From the NCBI GenBank assembly GCA_028282905.1, contig JANQGW010000124.1, positions 1-44,808 of the forward strand: a stretch of 44,808 nucleotides of DNA, written 5' to 3'. A program made the translations under genes and the position numbers. The stretch's first letter is position 1, and every line of letters starts with the position of its first letter. This document shows positions 8,574 to 17,605 of the stretch, in pieces. The notes beneath the pieces are model-generated. The model had not been told where the DNA came from. It worked only from the letters and a program-made list of their open reading frames with translations, and made no database searches. This DNA is from Sedimentisphaerales bacterium. Lineage in GTDB: Bacteria > Planctomycetota > Phycisphaerae > Sedimentisphaerales > Anaerohalosphaeraceae.

Positions 8574-8906
8574 GATGTTGAAGAAGTCCGTATCGCTTGG
8601 ATTTAGGATGCAAAGGGCAATCCCGAAGAACACATGCGACGGATTGAAAGTGACTTTTTGAAATTGAAAACCAAAGTGGGTAAGTTGGACTTTCACGCTC
8701 TGTGACATACCTTCGGAAGTTTGCTGGCCACCAGCGGAGTACACCCCAAGACCGCCCAAAAGCTGATGCGACACAGCGACATCAACTTGACGATGAATAT
8801 CTATACCCATGTTCAGGAAAGTGAGACGCAAGCAGCTGTTGATAGCTTGCCGGACTTTGAGGAACGGCCCAATCTCGATCGGAGGAGTGGGCGACACGCT
8901 TCTTGA
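8574..8906 (+). pseudogene. C-terminal remnant of a tyrosine recombinase (phage-type integrase)
   Basis: One frame from 8574 reads DVEEVRIAWI, TAG, DAKGNPEEHMRRIESDFLKL, then LDFHAL, TGA, HTFGSLLATSGVHPKTAQKL, MRHSDINLTMNIYTHV. HALRHTF, the LMRHSD helix and the MNIYTHV end carry the catalytic R-H-H/Y set of tyrosine recombinases. The catalytic Arg codon of HALRHTF is now TGA, a single CGA to TGA change, and another stop lies upstream. The N-terminal arm-binding domain is missing. The gene is dead but shows that a mobile element sat here. Confidence 0.8.
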
Positions 8907-8934
8907 TGCCGCGACACAGCTACTTACAACGGTT

Positions 8935-10142
8935 CTATCCGTATAATTCTTTTATAGCTTCACCAGTATTTTTCTGAATAATCGTTACTCTATTAGGAAT
9001 ATATTTTTGTAAAGTAGCTCCAAATCCCTTTTTTCCAGTGTAACTTTTGCCGTTAATAATGCGTATTTCTGTATCTTTTTCTCGATTCAGCCAATCAACA
9101 GTAACATCGTTAACATGCTCGTCTTGAAATGAATACCCAATAACCGTAAGATATTTCGAGCACCAAAGATATTCTTTAAAGTTTTTGAAGATTTCAAGAT
9201 AAGGGCCTTTAGCAGTTAGTTTGTTTTGTCCTCCAAAGATAACCGCAGGTTTATACGATAAGCCACTTTCTTTGAGTTGGGCAGCATCTACCTCTTCTAT
9301 TTGATCGTGTGGCAAGGGTTCCTCCGGAGTTGAAACGTCCTTTGTAATTTTCCAATCTACGGAACCATGTAACTTCAGTAATACAATATTTCCTGCCTCA
9401 ATAGCCACTCTACTCTTATTCCACGAGTCTATGCCAATCCCACAGATCATACCCATATTTGAAGCAGCTACTTCTATTGTATTGTCATAGTTTAATGTTG
9501 CAATAAGGCGCTGGGTTCCTTGATTTGCAACATGCTTAACAAGTGGCTCTAAATATTGAACTTTCTCTGGAGTCTCAATGTATGTCATGTCAACGAGTTT
9601 CAGGATCAATTTCTCCTGAAGTTCTTCAAATATTTTCTTGTCATAGTGGTCTTTTCTAAGCCCTAATGCTCTAACTGCCGAAGTAACAGAGCCTATAGTT
9701 CGAATTATTTGTGTATGATTTATGCTTTCGCAAGCAACAATTTGAGGTAATGGAACAGGGGGGCTCTTTTGTATTCAAATTTTTGAATTGTTGGATGCCA
9801 AGAAGAAACAAAAGCATCCGCCTGTAAGGTGTCACGATTAGCCAATAGATCAATCGCATTGAATACATCTTCAATATTTAATTTCCCATAGGGACTTTTC
9901 CCCTCACAGCTTCCATTAAAGATCAAAGCACCTATAACAAAATTCAATACTTTTGAAAGTCTTTGGAGCTTGGAACTTTGCTCAAAATTTTGGCACATTC
10001 TTTTCGTCATAAGCGTTGCAGTAGGCACACCGGCCTCCAGTGACGCTCCCGCTCCAAGTAAAACCATTTCTGTCTTGTCCATGGCTTCCATACAATTAGA
10101 CCTTAATTCTGCCGATTGCTTATAAAGTTTAGGCGATAACAC
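8935..10142 (-). pseudogene. SIR2-domain protein (defence-type), broken by one frameshift
   Basis: The N-terminal frame from ATG 10142 has the NAD-binding signature VLLGAGASLEAGVPTA and ends at 9718-9720 after HYLKLLLAKA. The frame shifted by one continues without a gap (INHTQIIRTIGSVTSAVRAL) to a stop at 8935, and contains ATLNYDNTIE, VLLKLHGSVDW and LTVIGYSFQDEHVND. These are the conserved blocks of SIR2/SIR2_2 NADases such as those in DSR, Thoeris ThsA and prokaryotic Argonaute systems. Restoring one base near 9725 would give about 400 residues. SIR2 effectors deplete NAD on phage infection. No partner gene is recognisable beside it. A recent mutation or a sequencing error is likely, since the rest is well preserved. 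Confidence 0.8.
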
Positions 10143-10320
10143 AACCTAACTAATGAATATTTATATACATACTCAACCAAGTCAAATAGAAGCGGTGATT
10201 AATAGCCTGCTGGATTTCCAGAAACAGCCACACCGTTAAAATAGGAGTGGACGGTACGCTTCTTTCAATAAATATTTACCTTATGAAAGCAAGCATTCAA
10301 CTCCTCTTTTTAAAAGGAGC

Positions 10321-11220
10321 TTATCCCAAAAGCTGGAAACCTTTTGCTTTCTCTGCAAGTCTGGTGGTCCGGATGTCTTTTGCAGTACGGCTAATTATTT
10401 TCTGAAGTTCGGTCAAACCAAAGGGCTTCACAAGGTAGTCTATGACTCCAAAAGCTTTGGCATGAGAAATATCAATTTTTTGGCTTCTCGCTGTTAACAT
10501 GATAACCGGAATATCCTTATGTTCAGGTATTTCACGAAGTCTCTTAAGCATTTTATGACCATCCATGATAGGCATGATGATATCGAGTAAAACCAAATCC
10601 GGCTTTTCTTTTACGATTTTTTCAAGGCCCTCTGCACCATTTTTCGCAGTAACAACACTATAACCACACATTCCAAGTCTATCTTGAAGTGTTTGGGTTA
10701 CGTTTGGTTCGTCTTCGACTATAAGTATCTTTATATTGCTGTTCTCATAGAGTTCTGGTTTAATCCCTACATCGAATAATTGTTTTTTAAACGAGTTCAT
10801 GGCACGAGATTTTTCTTTTAACAAAGCGATTAATATTGGAACGATGATAGTGAAAAGAGTGATAGAAAGCACCCCCAGCCAAATAAACAGTTTATTGGCT
10901 GAACCCAGGTTTAATTTTGTACTTTCTCCAATAGAGGAATCTACGGCTTTTTGTTGGGCCATGATCTTTTCAAGAGAAACCGAGCCATATAATATCATGA
11001 AAATTATGATGCCTGCTCCAGCAAGCATAAAAAATATCCCCATTCCCTTACCCTTAAAGACGAAGTTTATCGTTTCAGATTTCCAACTCATTTCACCATA
11101 TTGAAGACTATTTGCTTTGTCAAATAGCTTATATCCCAAATGTGCAAACCATGAGGCGGCCACTATTATCGTAATAGCTCTAATGCCCCATACTATTATT
11201 AGACAGGTGCTGTCTGTCAT
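10321..11220 (-). CDS. Membrane-anchored response-regulator receiver protein
   Basis: A 299-residue protein with an unusual order: three predicted membrane segments (about residues 7-29, 60-80, 112-134) come first, then a full receiver domain from about residue 163 to the end (KILIVEDEPNVTQTL). The acidic pair is E169/D170, the phosphoacceptor D213 (VLLDIIMP), Thr243 and Lys265 (YLVKPF). There is no DNA-binding output domain. It is the last gene of a three-gene minus-strand operon with two proteins of unknown role. A receiver fixed to the membrane suggests phosphorylation-dependent control of a local partner rather than of transcription. No histidine kinase is nearby. The start at 11220 is the only early ATG. 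Confidence 0.85.
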   Translation of the reverse strand: MTDSTCLIIVWGIRAITIIVAASWFAHLGYKLFDKANSLQYGEMSWKSETINFVFKGKGMGIFFMLAGAGIIIFMILYGSVSLEKIMAQQKAVDSSIGESTKLNLGSANKLFIWLGVLSITLFTIIVPILIALLKEKSRAMNSFKKQLFDVGIKPELYENSNIKILIVEDEPNVTQTLQDRLGMCGYSVVTAKNGAEGLEKIVKEKPDLVLLDIIMPIMDGHKMLKRLREIPEHKDIPVIMLTARSQKIDISHAKAFGVIDYLVKPFGLTELQKIISRTAKDIRTTRLAEKAKGFQLLG

Positions 11221-11283
11221 TTTCAGATTCTCCGATATTAACTCACGCCTTATTGATAATCCATCATTTATTTTCTTTACGAG

Positions 11284-11727
11284 TTATTCGTCAGTGTTAT
11301 CATCTATAACTTGAACGGCAGGGTCACCAATCTTGACATAGCTTTCTTCTTCCGATAAATCTTCCCAAGTCTGTTCATCTGTTTTTAAAGTTTCATATTT
11401 TGTAATCCATTTGGGAGGCATGAGAGAGTTTGCAAATCCTCCTATTGCAAAAGTTCCACCTTTATTAACTTGTGTTTTCTTATATGTAGAAGCAATACAC
11501 ACCTTATCTTGTACTTTTTCGACTTTTACTCGCACCTTTGGCCTTTCAACTGATCCCAAAACCTCATTGCTATCAGGATCTCTAATTTCTTGGCTTTTTG
11601 GGTCTAAGATATCAAAGTACATTCCAAGTTCCACACCTTGCTTTGTTCCGAGATTAATTGCGAGTTCCCTGGAATTCAAAACCCTTGCAACTTTTCCTCG
11701 AATAGGTTCTTTCTCATTCATTATCAT
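11284..11727 (-). CDS. Small beta-rich protein of unknown function
   Basis: A 147-residue protein starts at ATG 11727 (ATG 11721 is an alternative), overlapping the end of the upstream gene by 14 nt, which implies translational coupling. The N-terminal part, RGKVARVLNSRELAINLGTK, then GVELGMYFDIL and NEVLGSVERPKVRVKVEKVQ, has the look of the small OB/SH3-like domain found in FlgT-like and other bacterial proteins that begin 'GkVv.v....v.iNlG...Gv..G..f.V'. There is no signal peptide or membrane segment. It sits between a two-helix membrane protein and the membrane receiver protein, so the three probably act together at the inner membrane. Function unknown. Confidence 0.65.
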   Translation of the reverse strand: MIMNEKEPIRGKVARVLNSRELAINLGTKQGVELGMYFDILDPKSQEIRDPDSNEVLGSVERPKVRVKVEKVQDKVCIASTYKKTQVNKGGTFAIGGFANSLMPPKWITKYETLKTDEQTWEDLSEEESYVKIGDPAVQVIDDNTDE

Positions 11728-12223
11728 CTCTCACTTTACTCGATTTCTCAATAAGTTCTTCGACATCTTCTGGCACGATATCTCTCCAGTCTTCAATCGC
11801 ATCATTTGCTGTTGCAATTTGCTCGATAACCATAGCTTCTAATTTCTGTAAAACAAGATGACTATTCTTTACAGAGGGTTGGTTTTGTTTACCTTCTTCA
11901 ATTGCCATGGCCAATCTTGAAAGTCCCTTATATAATGTAATTAATCTTCTAAATGCTGATTTCGCATGTGGTTTGACTAACTCTTTCGCTGCTTGTTTCG
12001 CAGATTGTCTGCCAAAAATAAATGATGCGGTTACTCCTGCAGTCAAAGTAAATAGCTGAAACATTATAGTTTCAAGTGTTGTCATATTACTTGTATTTAA
12101 ACTTGCTTTTAAAATATAAGCAATGGCTATACATAGTGATATTATAACAAGAAGGCAAGGAGCATATATATCCACCCTTCGATACCATGGATTTTCTCTT
12201 GAATTGTATTTTTTATCTGGCAT
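11714..12223 (-). CDS. Membrane protein with cytoplasmic helical domain, first gene of receiver operon
   Basis: A 169-residue protein. Two hydrophobic segments (about residues 18-40 and 52-72) are followed by a charged helical C-terminal domain rich in Lys and Glu (AKQAAKELVKPHAKSAFRRL, EDVEELIEKSSK). Its stop overlaps the next start by 14 nt. I recognise no family. It probably anchors a complex with the next two gene products. Confidence 0.65.
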   Translation of the reverse strand: MPDKKYNSRENPWYRRVDIYAPCLLVIISLCIAIAYILKASLNTSNMTTLETIMFQLFTLTAGVTASFIFGRQSAKQAAKELVKPHAKSAFRRLITLYKGLSRLAMAIEEGKQNQPSVKNSHLVLQKLEAMVIEQIATANDAIEDWRDIVPEDVEELIEKSSKVRDDNE

Positions 12224-12487
12224 CTTTCGCGTCTTCCTGAATTTAATTGGTGAGTCATCCTATTTTTTAGCCCTATCAATAGAAATCCTTATCATCAGAG
12301 TAAGATTTAAGCTCCGATATGTCAACATAAATGACAGTTGTTTCGGCGTAGATGAGCTGTCATCATTACCTGCAACCCTTTCCCCTACAATTTTTACCCC
12401 CTGTGTGTCCCCCTGTTTGTGGTCTAAAATTGGCTTGTTTTGGCATGGATTGGCAGAGGTAGGGGGGATTTAGGGGCGCAAAAAGAA

Positions 12488-12530
12488 GGCTAAAACCTGC
12501 GATGTTTTTCTAAAATCGCGGGTTTTAGCC
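12488..12530 (-). terminator. Intrinsic terminator downstream of the tRNA-Ser fragment
   Basis: GGCTAAAACCTGCGAT (12488-12503) pairs with ATCGCGGGTTTTAGCC (12515-12530) with one G-T pair, giving a 16-bp stem. On the minus strand the stem is followed by TTCTTTTTG. It lies 10 nt past the 3' end of the tRNA fragment and would be the original terminator of that tRNA gene. Confidence 0.75.
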
Positions 12531-13044
12531 TAAAATGAGCGGAGGAAGAGGGATTCGAACCCCCGGTGGGTATCACCCCACAACGGTTTTCAAGACCGTC
12601 AGTGTAATTGCCATGATAGTTTGTGATAAGCACGCCCTTTATTGTGACCCCAATGTATCGTAAATAAATAACGGCTTGTTCAGGTAATACGTGCCGGCAT
12701 TCCCACGTATTGCCATCAATTGCGGAAGGTTCATAATCAATCGTTATTTCCTTATTAATGCTGATGCTGCGTTTGGAAATAATATAATACTGTTGGTCAG
12801 CGGAATACAAAAAATCGCTGGGTTGGCAAGAGTGATTAAAATAAAATATCGGTTCAGCAACCAAAAATATCCTGCCATCAGGCAGATATATCTGATGGCC
12901 GTAATTTTCTTCGTTTCTTAAAAGCTCATCTGCGTTCACTTCACGGAAATATTCCACTTTCTTAATGACTTCAAATGCAACGATTTTCTGACAAGCATAG
13001 ATACCGCGCCCTTTATGCCCTATTTGTTGAACTTGATATTTCAT
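12490..13044 (-). CDS. SET-domain protein whose 3' end reads through a tRNA fragment
   Basis: The 184-residue frame starts at ATG 13044 (an in-frame TTG directly before it is less likely). SET-domain features are clear: the opening GHKGRGIYACQKI, FYFNHSCQPSDFL (NHxCxP motif) and EITIDYEPS (the GEELTxDY motif with the catalytic Tyr). Such proteins methylate lysines on proteins using S-adenosylmethionine. After about residue 143 the frame enters the tRNA-Ser fragment and its terminator: DGLENRCGVIPTGGSNPSSS is simply translated tRNA. The usual Cys-rich post-SET end is missing, although a WEC remains. So the native C-terminus was probably replaced when the segment integrated at the tRNA. The conserved core is intact, but activity is uncertain. 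Confidence 0.7.
   Translation of the reverse strand: MKYQVQQIGHKGRGIYACQKIVAFEVIKKVEYFREVNADELLRNEENYGHQIYLPDGRIFLVAEPIFYFNHSCQPSDFLYSADQQYYIISKRSISINKEITIDYEPSAIDGNTWECRHVLPEQAVIYLRYIGVTIKGVLITNYHGNYTDGLENRCGVIPTGGSNPSSSAHFRLKPAILEKHRRF
12541..12600 (-). tRNA. 3' fragment of tRNA-Ser(UGA), probable attachment-site scar
   Basis: Read on the minus strand from 12600 to 12541: anticodon arm ACGGT-CTTGAAA-ACCGT (anticodon TGA, Ser), a long variable arm GTGGG...CCCAC, T arm GGGGG-TTCGAAT-CCCTC, and acceptor strand TTCCTCC. The acceptor 5' strand and D arm are absent: the sequence 5' of the anticodon stem is unrelated. The fragment keeps its terminator downstream. Integrases commonly use tRNA 3' halves as attB. 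The orientation implies that the inserted DNA lies on the higher-coordinate side and the old chromosome on the lower side. Confidence 0.85.
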
Positions 13045-13073
13045 CAATACTGTTTTTCGACCGCTTCAATATA

Positions 13074-16000
13074 TTAAAACCGTATGGTCAGGCCCAGGTT
13101 CAGACTGTTGGTTTGACCGCCGGAGTAACTTTCACCTTCATAACGTACAAAAGCGGACACATCCTCTGACAACAGGCTTGCCAGACCCACACCATAATAA
13201 ACGCTGTCATCTCTGCTGCTGTCGACATCGCTTGAGAATTTTGTCACACCATTGACAAAACGTGCCTCGACACTGTTTTCGTCGATAAACTGATGCGCAT
13301 AACCGACAAACATTTCAGGAATGACTTTCGTCCCGGACAGTACCGATATCGTGTGGAGGCGCAGTCCCAATCGGCCAAGCAGCGATTGCTGGGTTTCGGC
13401 ATCGACACTCAGCCCGGCTGAATCAGCACCGCTTTCTTTAAAACTTTCACTTCGATAACAGGTGTACTGAATCGACGCTGAAGGGGTGAAAGCCCATTGG
13501 TCGTGATAGATGTCACAGCCCATCTTCAGGAAAGCACTGAGGTCATAGGCATCATATCTGGCTTTGGCGGTTCGGTCGATGCCGCCGAACTGAATCTTTC
13601 TTTGCGTTCTATTAGTGTGATAACCAAAGGTCGCCGAGGCGTCAACAAACCAGTGATCTTTGAAGTAACTGCCGTAAGGGCCTACCCTGAAGCTGTCGAC
13701 ATCGGCTTCACCAAGGCCACTGTCATAATAGATAAACGAGTGCGCATATGCCCCACCGAGACCAATAATGAAATTGTCATTGACAAGACTATCATAACCG
13801 AAGTGTGCACCGATTGATTTAGCATTAAAGCCGACAAATGTATCTGTCGAATCCTGATCGTAGAATGTGCCGAAAGGAGTAAAAAAGTAATTTGTCTCTT
13901 CAACACCTTCAGCTTTCTGCTGCTTTTTTTCGTTTTCTCTTAAGATACGCCCCAGAAGCTCAGGATCGCCCGACGCATCGGCCAACAGCAGATCGCTGTC
14001 GGAGGATAATGCATCCGGCATGGCCCAATGAGTATTGTTATAGCGTCGCGCCCCCAGATAACCACTCAAATCAGATGATAATCGCTGGCTCATATTCATC
14101 GACAGTGAGGCCGAAGACGTGTGAGAAATCGGGCTTAGTTGCCGTGCGGCGTTATTTAATTGAGCGGCATTTAAGCCGGAAAGAGCGTTGATAAACGTGG
14201 TATCATTGGTAAACGAAGCCACATCCATATCCGAATCGACCGCTCCCAGAACAGCGGAATTATTACTACCGACAGCGCTTAAGCTGAACAGACTTCTTGT
14301 AACAGTTAATATATAATCATTTCCACTGACCGAACCATCAAAGCTAAGACTTGTCGAGGAACTGGTAACATCCGCACCATTATCTGTAACACCGCCACCG
14401 GTGGTGATAATAGTAAAGGCGTCATTCGTCATCAGGTATCGGCCAGACGGGGTAAGATCAGTGACATTAATCGTACTGCCCGATTCCAGTGTGGCGGTAC
14501 CTGTCACATCCAGTAAATCACTGCTTAAAGAGTTATCAGCAGCCTTAAATACTTCGATTTCAAGGGTTGAACCGGAGTTCTGGACGTAATCACCGGTGAT
14601 ATTGGTCGTGCCGATACTGGCACCTGGTGCGAAGCTGCCGCCGCTGTTTAACGTCAGATTGCCGCTGTTGGCAATCGTGCCGGTTCCCATAAATGTTCCG
14701 CCGTTGACAACAACATCGCCAAAAAGCTGACCGGTTAAGTACAGAGTTCCGGCTGAAAGCGTTGTGTCTCCGGTATAAATGTTATTGCCGGAAAGTGTCA
14801 GTAAGCCGGTGCCTTCTTTAGTGAGTGTTCCGGTGCCGGATATGACGCCGCTGAGTGCAAGGTTATTATCGCCGGAAGTTGTCAGGACGTTACCGCCGTT
14901 AGCAATTGCGTTACTGACTGTACGAGTATCATTATTTGATTGAAGTATGCCGTTACCGCCGAGAGTCAGCCCCCCGGTTCCCAGTGCATTATCATGGCCG
15001 AGAGTGATTGTGCCCTGAGTCAGTGTTGTCCCACCGCTGTGGGTATTATTGCCGGATAGCGTCAGTGTACCATTGCTCGTCTTTGTAATCGCATAGCCGT
15101 TGCTGCCATCATCGATATCGCCCGATACAGTCAGTATCGAGCCATCGAACACATCGAAGCTCTGGCTTGCGCCGAGTGTGACGGGTGCGGCGATACCGAA
15201 TTGGTTGGCGGTCGTAGTGGTTATCCCCTCATTAATTGTCAGCGTTCCGCCCCCGGCGAGGATATCAAAATCGTCAGAGCCGTTGAATGTAACAGACTTA
15301 ACGGTATCCGAGACGTTCATGGTTGCCTCGGTGCCTGAGCTTCCGAACCGCACTTCAATTACATCCGGATCAGTGTCACCGCTTCAGTTGGCGTATGTTC
15401 CACCGTCCCAGTTGGTGTCGCCGCCACCGTCATCCCAGACGATTGAGTTCATAGATAACGTGACGTTGTCTAATAACATATAAATTCCCCACTCTGCCGT
15501 ACCTTGTATTTGAATTGCGTAGGAGGAATCTGATACTGAGGGCGTGAAATTCACCGAAACTGTCTCTATTGCATTGTCACTGCCTATTGTGGTCTCATGG
15601 GTCACAAGTGTGATTGCGTTCTCAGGTGCAGCAAAGTCAGATGAATTCCCAGTGGTCATCCGCACGTCCAGGGACGGACCGGCTCCAGTTCCTCCGACCT
15701 GCCATAGGTCGACAGTGAAGGTATAGCTATTGTCGGCGCCCAAATTGATCCCATCCTGGTAAAGCAGTGACGTGCCGGCGTTATCGTATCCACCCACACA
15801 CGCCGTACCATCGGGTACGTCAGAGTCCGGACCTGCCATCCACTCAAAATAGCCCGTGCTCGACCAGTTTGTGACCCCTACTCCCCCTACAGTACTGAAA
15901 TTTCGCGCAATCGGGCTTTGACGATAGGCGCGGCCTATCTCGGTAGTATAAAAACTTACGGGATTAGGTGCCGGTCCATTTTCGAAACTGCCGTTAAGAA

Positions 16001-16220
16001 TCAAATTTGCTGAGGCGATTGGAACGTTGAACTGACCAAGTACCAAACACATCACGACTGCCAGCAAGTTGACGATAATTCTATTGTTCATGGCGTTGTT
16101 GCACGGTTTATGAGGAAACACCCTTCGCATGCAGATATTGCTTGAAAGGGTGTTATATGACTTCTGGCTTGAATAAGACATTTGTAGTAATATTCTATGT
16201 GGCCGCAGCTCCATCTTCAT
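13074..16220 (-). pseudogene. Autotransporter adhesin-type protein interrupted by one in-frame UGA
   Basis: Two frames, 16220-15384 and 15383-13074, are in the same register and separated only by a TGA at 15384-15386 (DGGTYAN-stop-SGDTDPDVIEV). Autotransporter-associated repeats typically read nWsGD here, so TGA probably replaces TGG. The N-terminal part has a signal peptide (from ATG 16091, ending near IASA/N; an upstream ATG at 16220 would give a long extension) and a beta-sandwich NGSFENG domain. Then follow PATR-type repeats such as TLTLSGNNTHSGGTTLTQGT, a linker, and a C-terminal 12-strand-type barrel ending LNLGLTIRF. The product would be secreted across the outer membrane by its own barrel. 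Read-through, nonsense mutation or sequencing error are all possible. The barrel half is well preserved. Confidence 0.8.
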
Positions 16221-16794
16221 GGTTCCTCATTTTCTATGCCCCTGCAAGCATCACTTTCCAAAATCAGTGGGTGGCATAGTACTTAAGCTCCTATATGGAA
16301 GGTAGTGGTTATTACCCATTCACTAATGATAAACAATCTATTTTATCGGCCACAGGACAACATTATCTTAAATTTTTGTGACTCAAGCGGCTACCATTGT
16401 TAAACTTTTAAATCAGGTGTGAATTATTATATTATTTCTGTTCAGAAGCAATTTTAATGAAAAATTCTAAAGTTACGATAATACTGCCCGATAAAAAATT
16501 AATCAAAAAGAGTATATGGCGACATGCTGTCAATAAAACCTGCTGCCTTAACATTATCTTGATGTCGCCCTTGTGTTTCTGTCTTTTTCTGCTATAAATA
16601 CAAAATGATAACATAGGTGAAGAAAATGAGGGTTACTATAAATAAATCGTCCCTTGATTTTCTGGTTTTCAATCTTTCAGTCATTTAAAAATATGAACAG
16701 TTAGCTTTTATACGATAAGAATTTTTTACCAAAACTGTTTTGTGTAAGAGATACATTTTACTAGCTAACTATTTTCACAATTGCCTTTCTTATT
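16221..16794. other. AT-rich intergenic stretch
   Basis: About 570 bases lie between the autotransporter start and the symporter fragment. I find no ORF with a ribosome binding site and no convincing RNA structure. It probably holds the promoter of the autotransporter and eroded sequence of the symporter gene. Confidence 0.4.
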
Positions 16795-17103
16795 TCAGCC
16801 GATAGATTGGATGTGATGAAAAAAGGGCATCCAGATTTTAGTGATTGGCCATGCGGCGATGAAAAAGACCGGAAAGGCCACAATCACGGCAAGTCCAAAT
16901 CCGAATACCTCATTGGGAATGGCCAGATAATTGATGATGCTGAAGATCGTTACCATGACCGAAAGGCCAATGGGAAACCATCCCATACGGCGAGCAGCCA
17001 GAAAGAAATCTTCACCGCTCTCGCTTCTGCCCCTTAATCGCCATCCAATCAACAGAATGCTGATTAGATAAATTGCCAAGATGACATGATCGATTAAATT
17101 CAA
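16795..17103 (-). pseudogene. N-terminal fragment of a sodium/solute symporter (SSS family)
   Basis: A 102-residue frame begins at TTG 17103 behind AGAGGA. NLIDHVILAIYLISILLIGW, then GRSESGEDFFLAARRMGWFP and MVTIFSIINYLAIPNEVFGF are typical for helices 1-3 of SSS transporters (the 's...yflagR.m.w...g.s..at..S...flg.pg..y' pattern). Family members have 450-600 residues and 11-14 helices. Here the frame stops after WMPFFHHIQSIG and no further family sequence follows. So it is a truncated gene. Confidence 0.75.
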
Positions 17104-17304
17104 ATGAGATATTCCTCTAAATCAATATAAAATATCAAAATAATTTAAGACTCAATATCCTACAATCAAGCGGTATTTTCCAGTCTACCAGCGAATTTGT
17201 CAAAGTGTTTCATTACGTCATCGCCTTGGATACTAGCCGTAAAGTACTTTATTTAAAGGCGATACGTATTTTTGTGATTTTTTTTAATTAATTAAGGTTT
17301 CTTC

Positions 17305-17333
17305 TTGACAAAAGTTAGCCGCAGCTTATTATA
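17305..17333 (+). promoter_or_regulatory. Promoter with DtxR-type operator, copy 1
   Basis: -35 TTGACA (17305-17310), a 17-nt spacer and -10-like ATTATA (17328-17333; TATATT two bases on is an alternative). The spacer contains the inverted repeat TTAGC-cgca-GCTTA, resembling DtxR/IdeR boxes (TTAGG..GCCTAA). A bound repressor would block polymerase. The layout is identical to the two promoters at 25279 and 26717. Confidence 0.7.
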
Positions 17334-17388
17334 TTAGTCGCACCTTGATAGTCGAGTCAAGGTTGTCAATAAAACAAAATATTATTTT

Positions 17389-17462
17389 GCTACCCAGCAA
17401 GCATTGGACTGCCAGCAAGGGAGCAATAGACACCAATCATTATGTCTATTGCTCCCTTTTTT
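17389..17462 (+). ncRNA. Conserved structured RNA element with intrinsic terminator, copy 1
   Basis: GCTACCCAGCAAGC, 8 bases, GCCAGCAAGGGAGC. The terminator stem GGGAGCAATAGAC (17419-17431) pairs perfectly over 13 bp with GTCTATTGCTCCC (17444-17456) and is followed by T6. The expected transcript from the promoter above would end about 122 nt after its start. A 6-bp hairpin CCTTGA/TCAAGG lies near the 5' end (17343-17362). The lipoprotein gene starts 143 nt after the terminator. It may be a leader attenuator or a free sRNA. Confidence 0.75.
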
Positions 17463-17605
17463 ATTGATATGGGAAATGTTGAAGCGACAAAAGTTAACAA
17501 AAAAACAGGAATCAGTTCTTCATATTGGCGAAACCAAAGGAAAGGTCTCAGGCCAATGAAAGCTTGATAAGCAATAAACTGATATATTCGAAATGGGAGA
17601 AATTA

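Noticed and set aside
2631..15386. Recoding of stop codons (UGA as Trp, UAA/UAG as Tyr or Gln) to rescue the broken genes
   Set aside because: Intact genes in the window end normally at UGA (gspE-like, FMN-binding, GNAT, the 465-residue protein), UAA and UAG, and several broken genes also carry frameshifts. Decay or sequence error is simpler.
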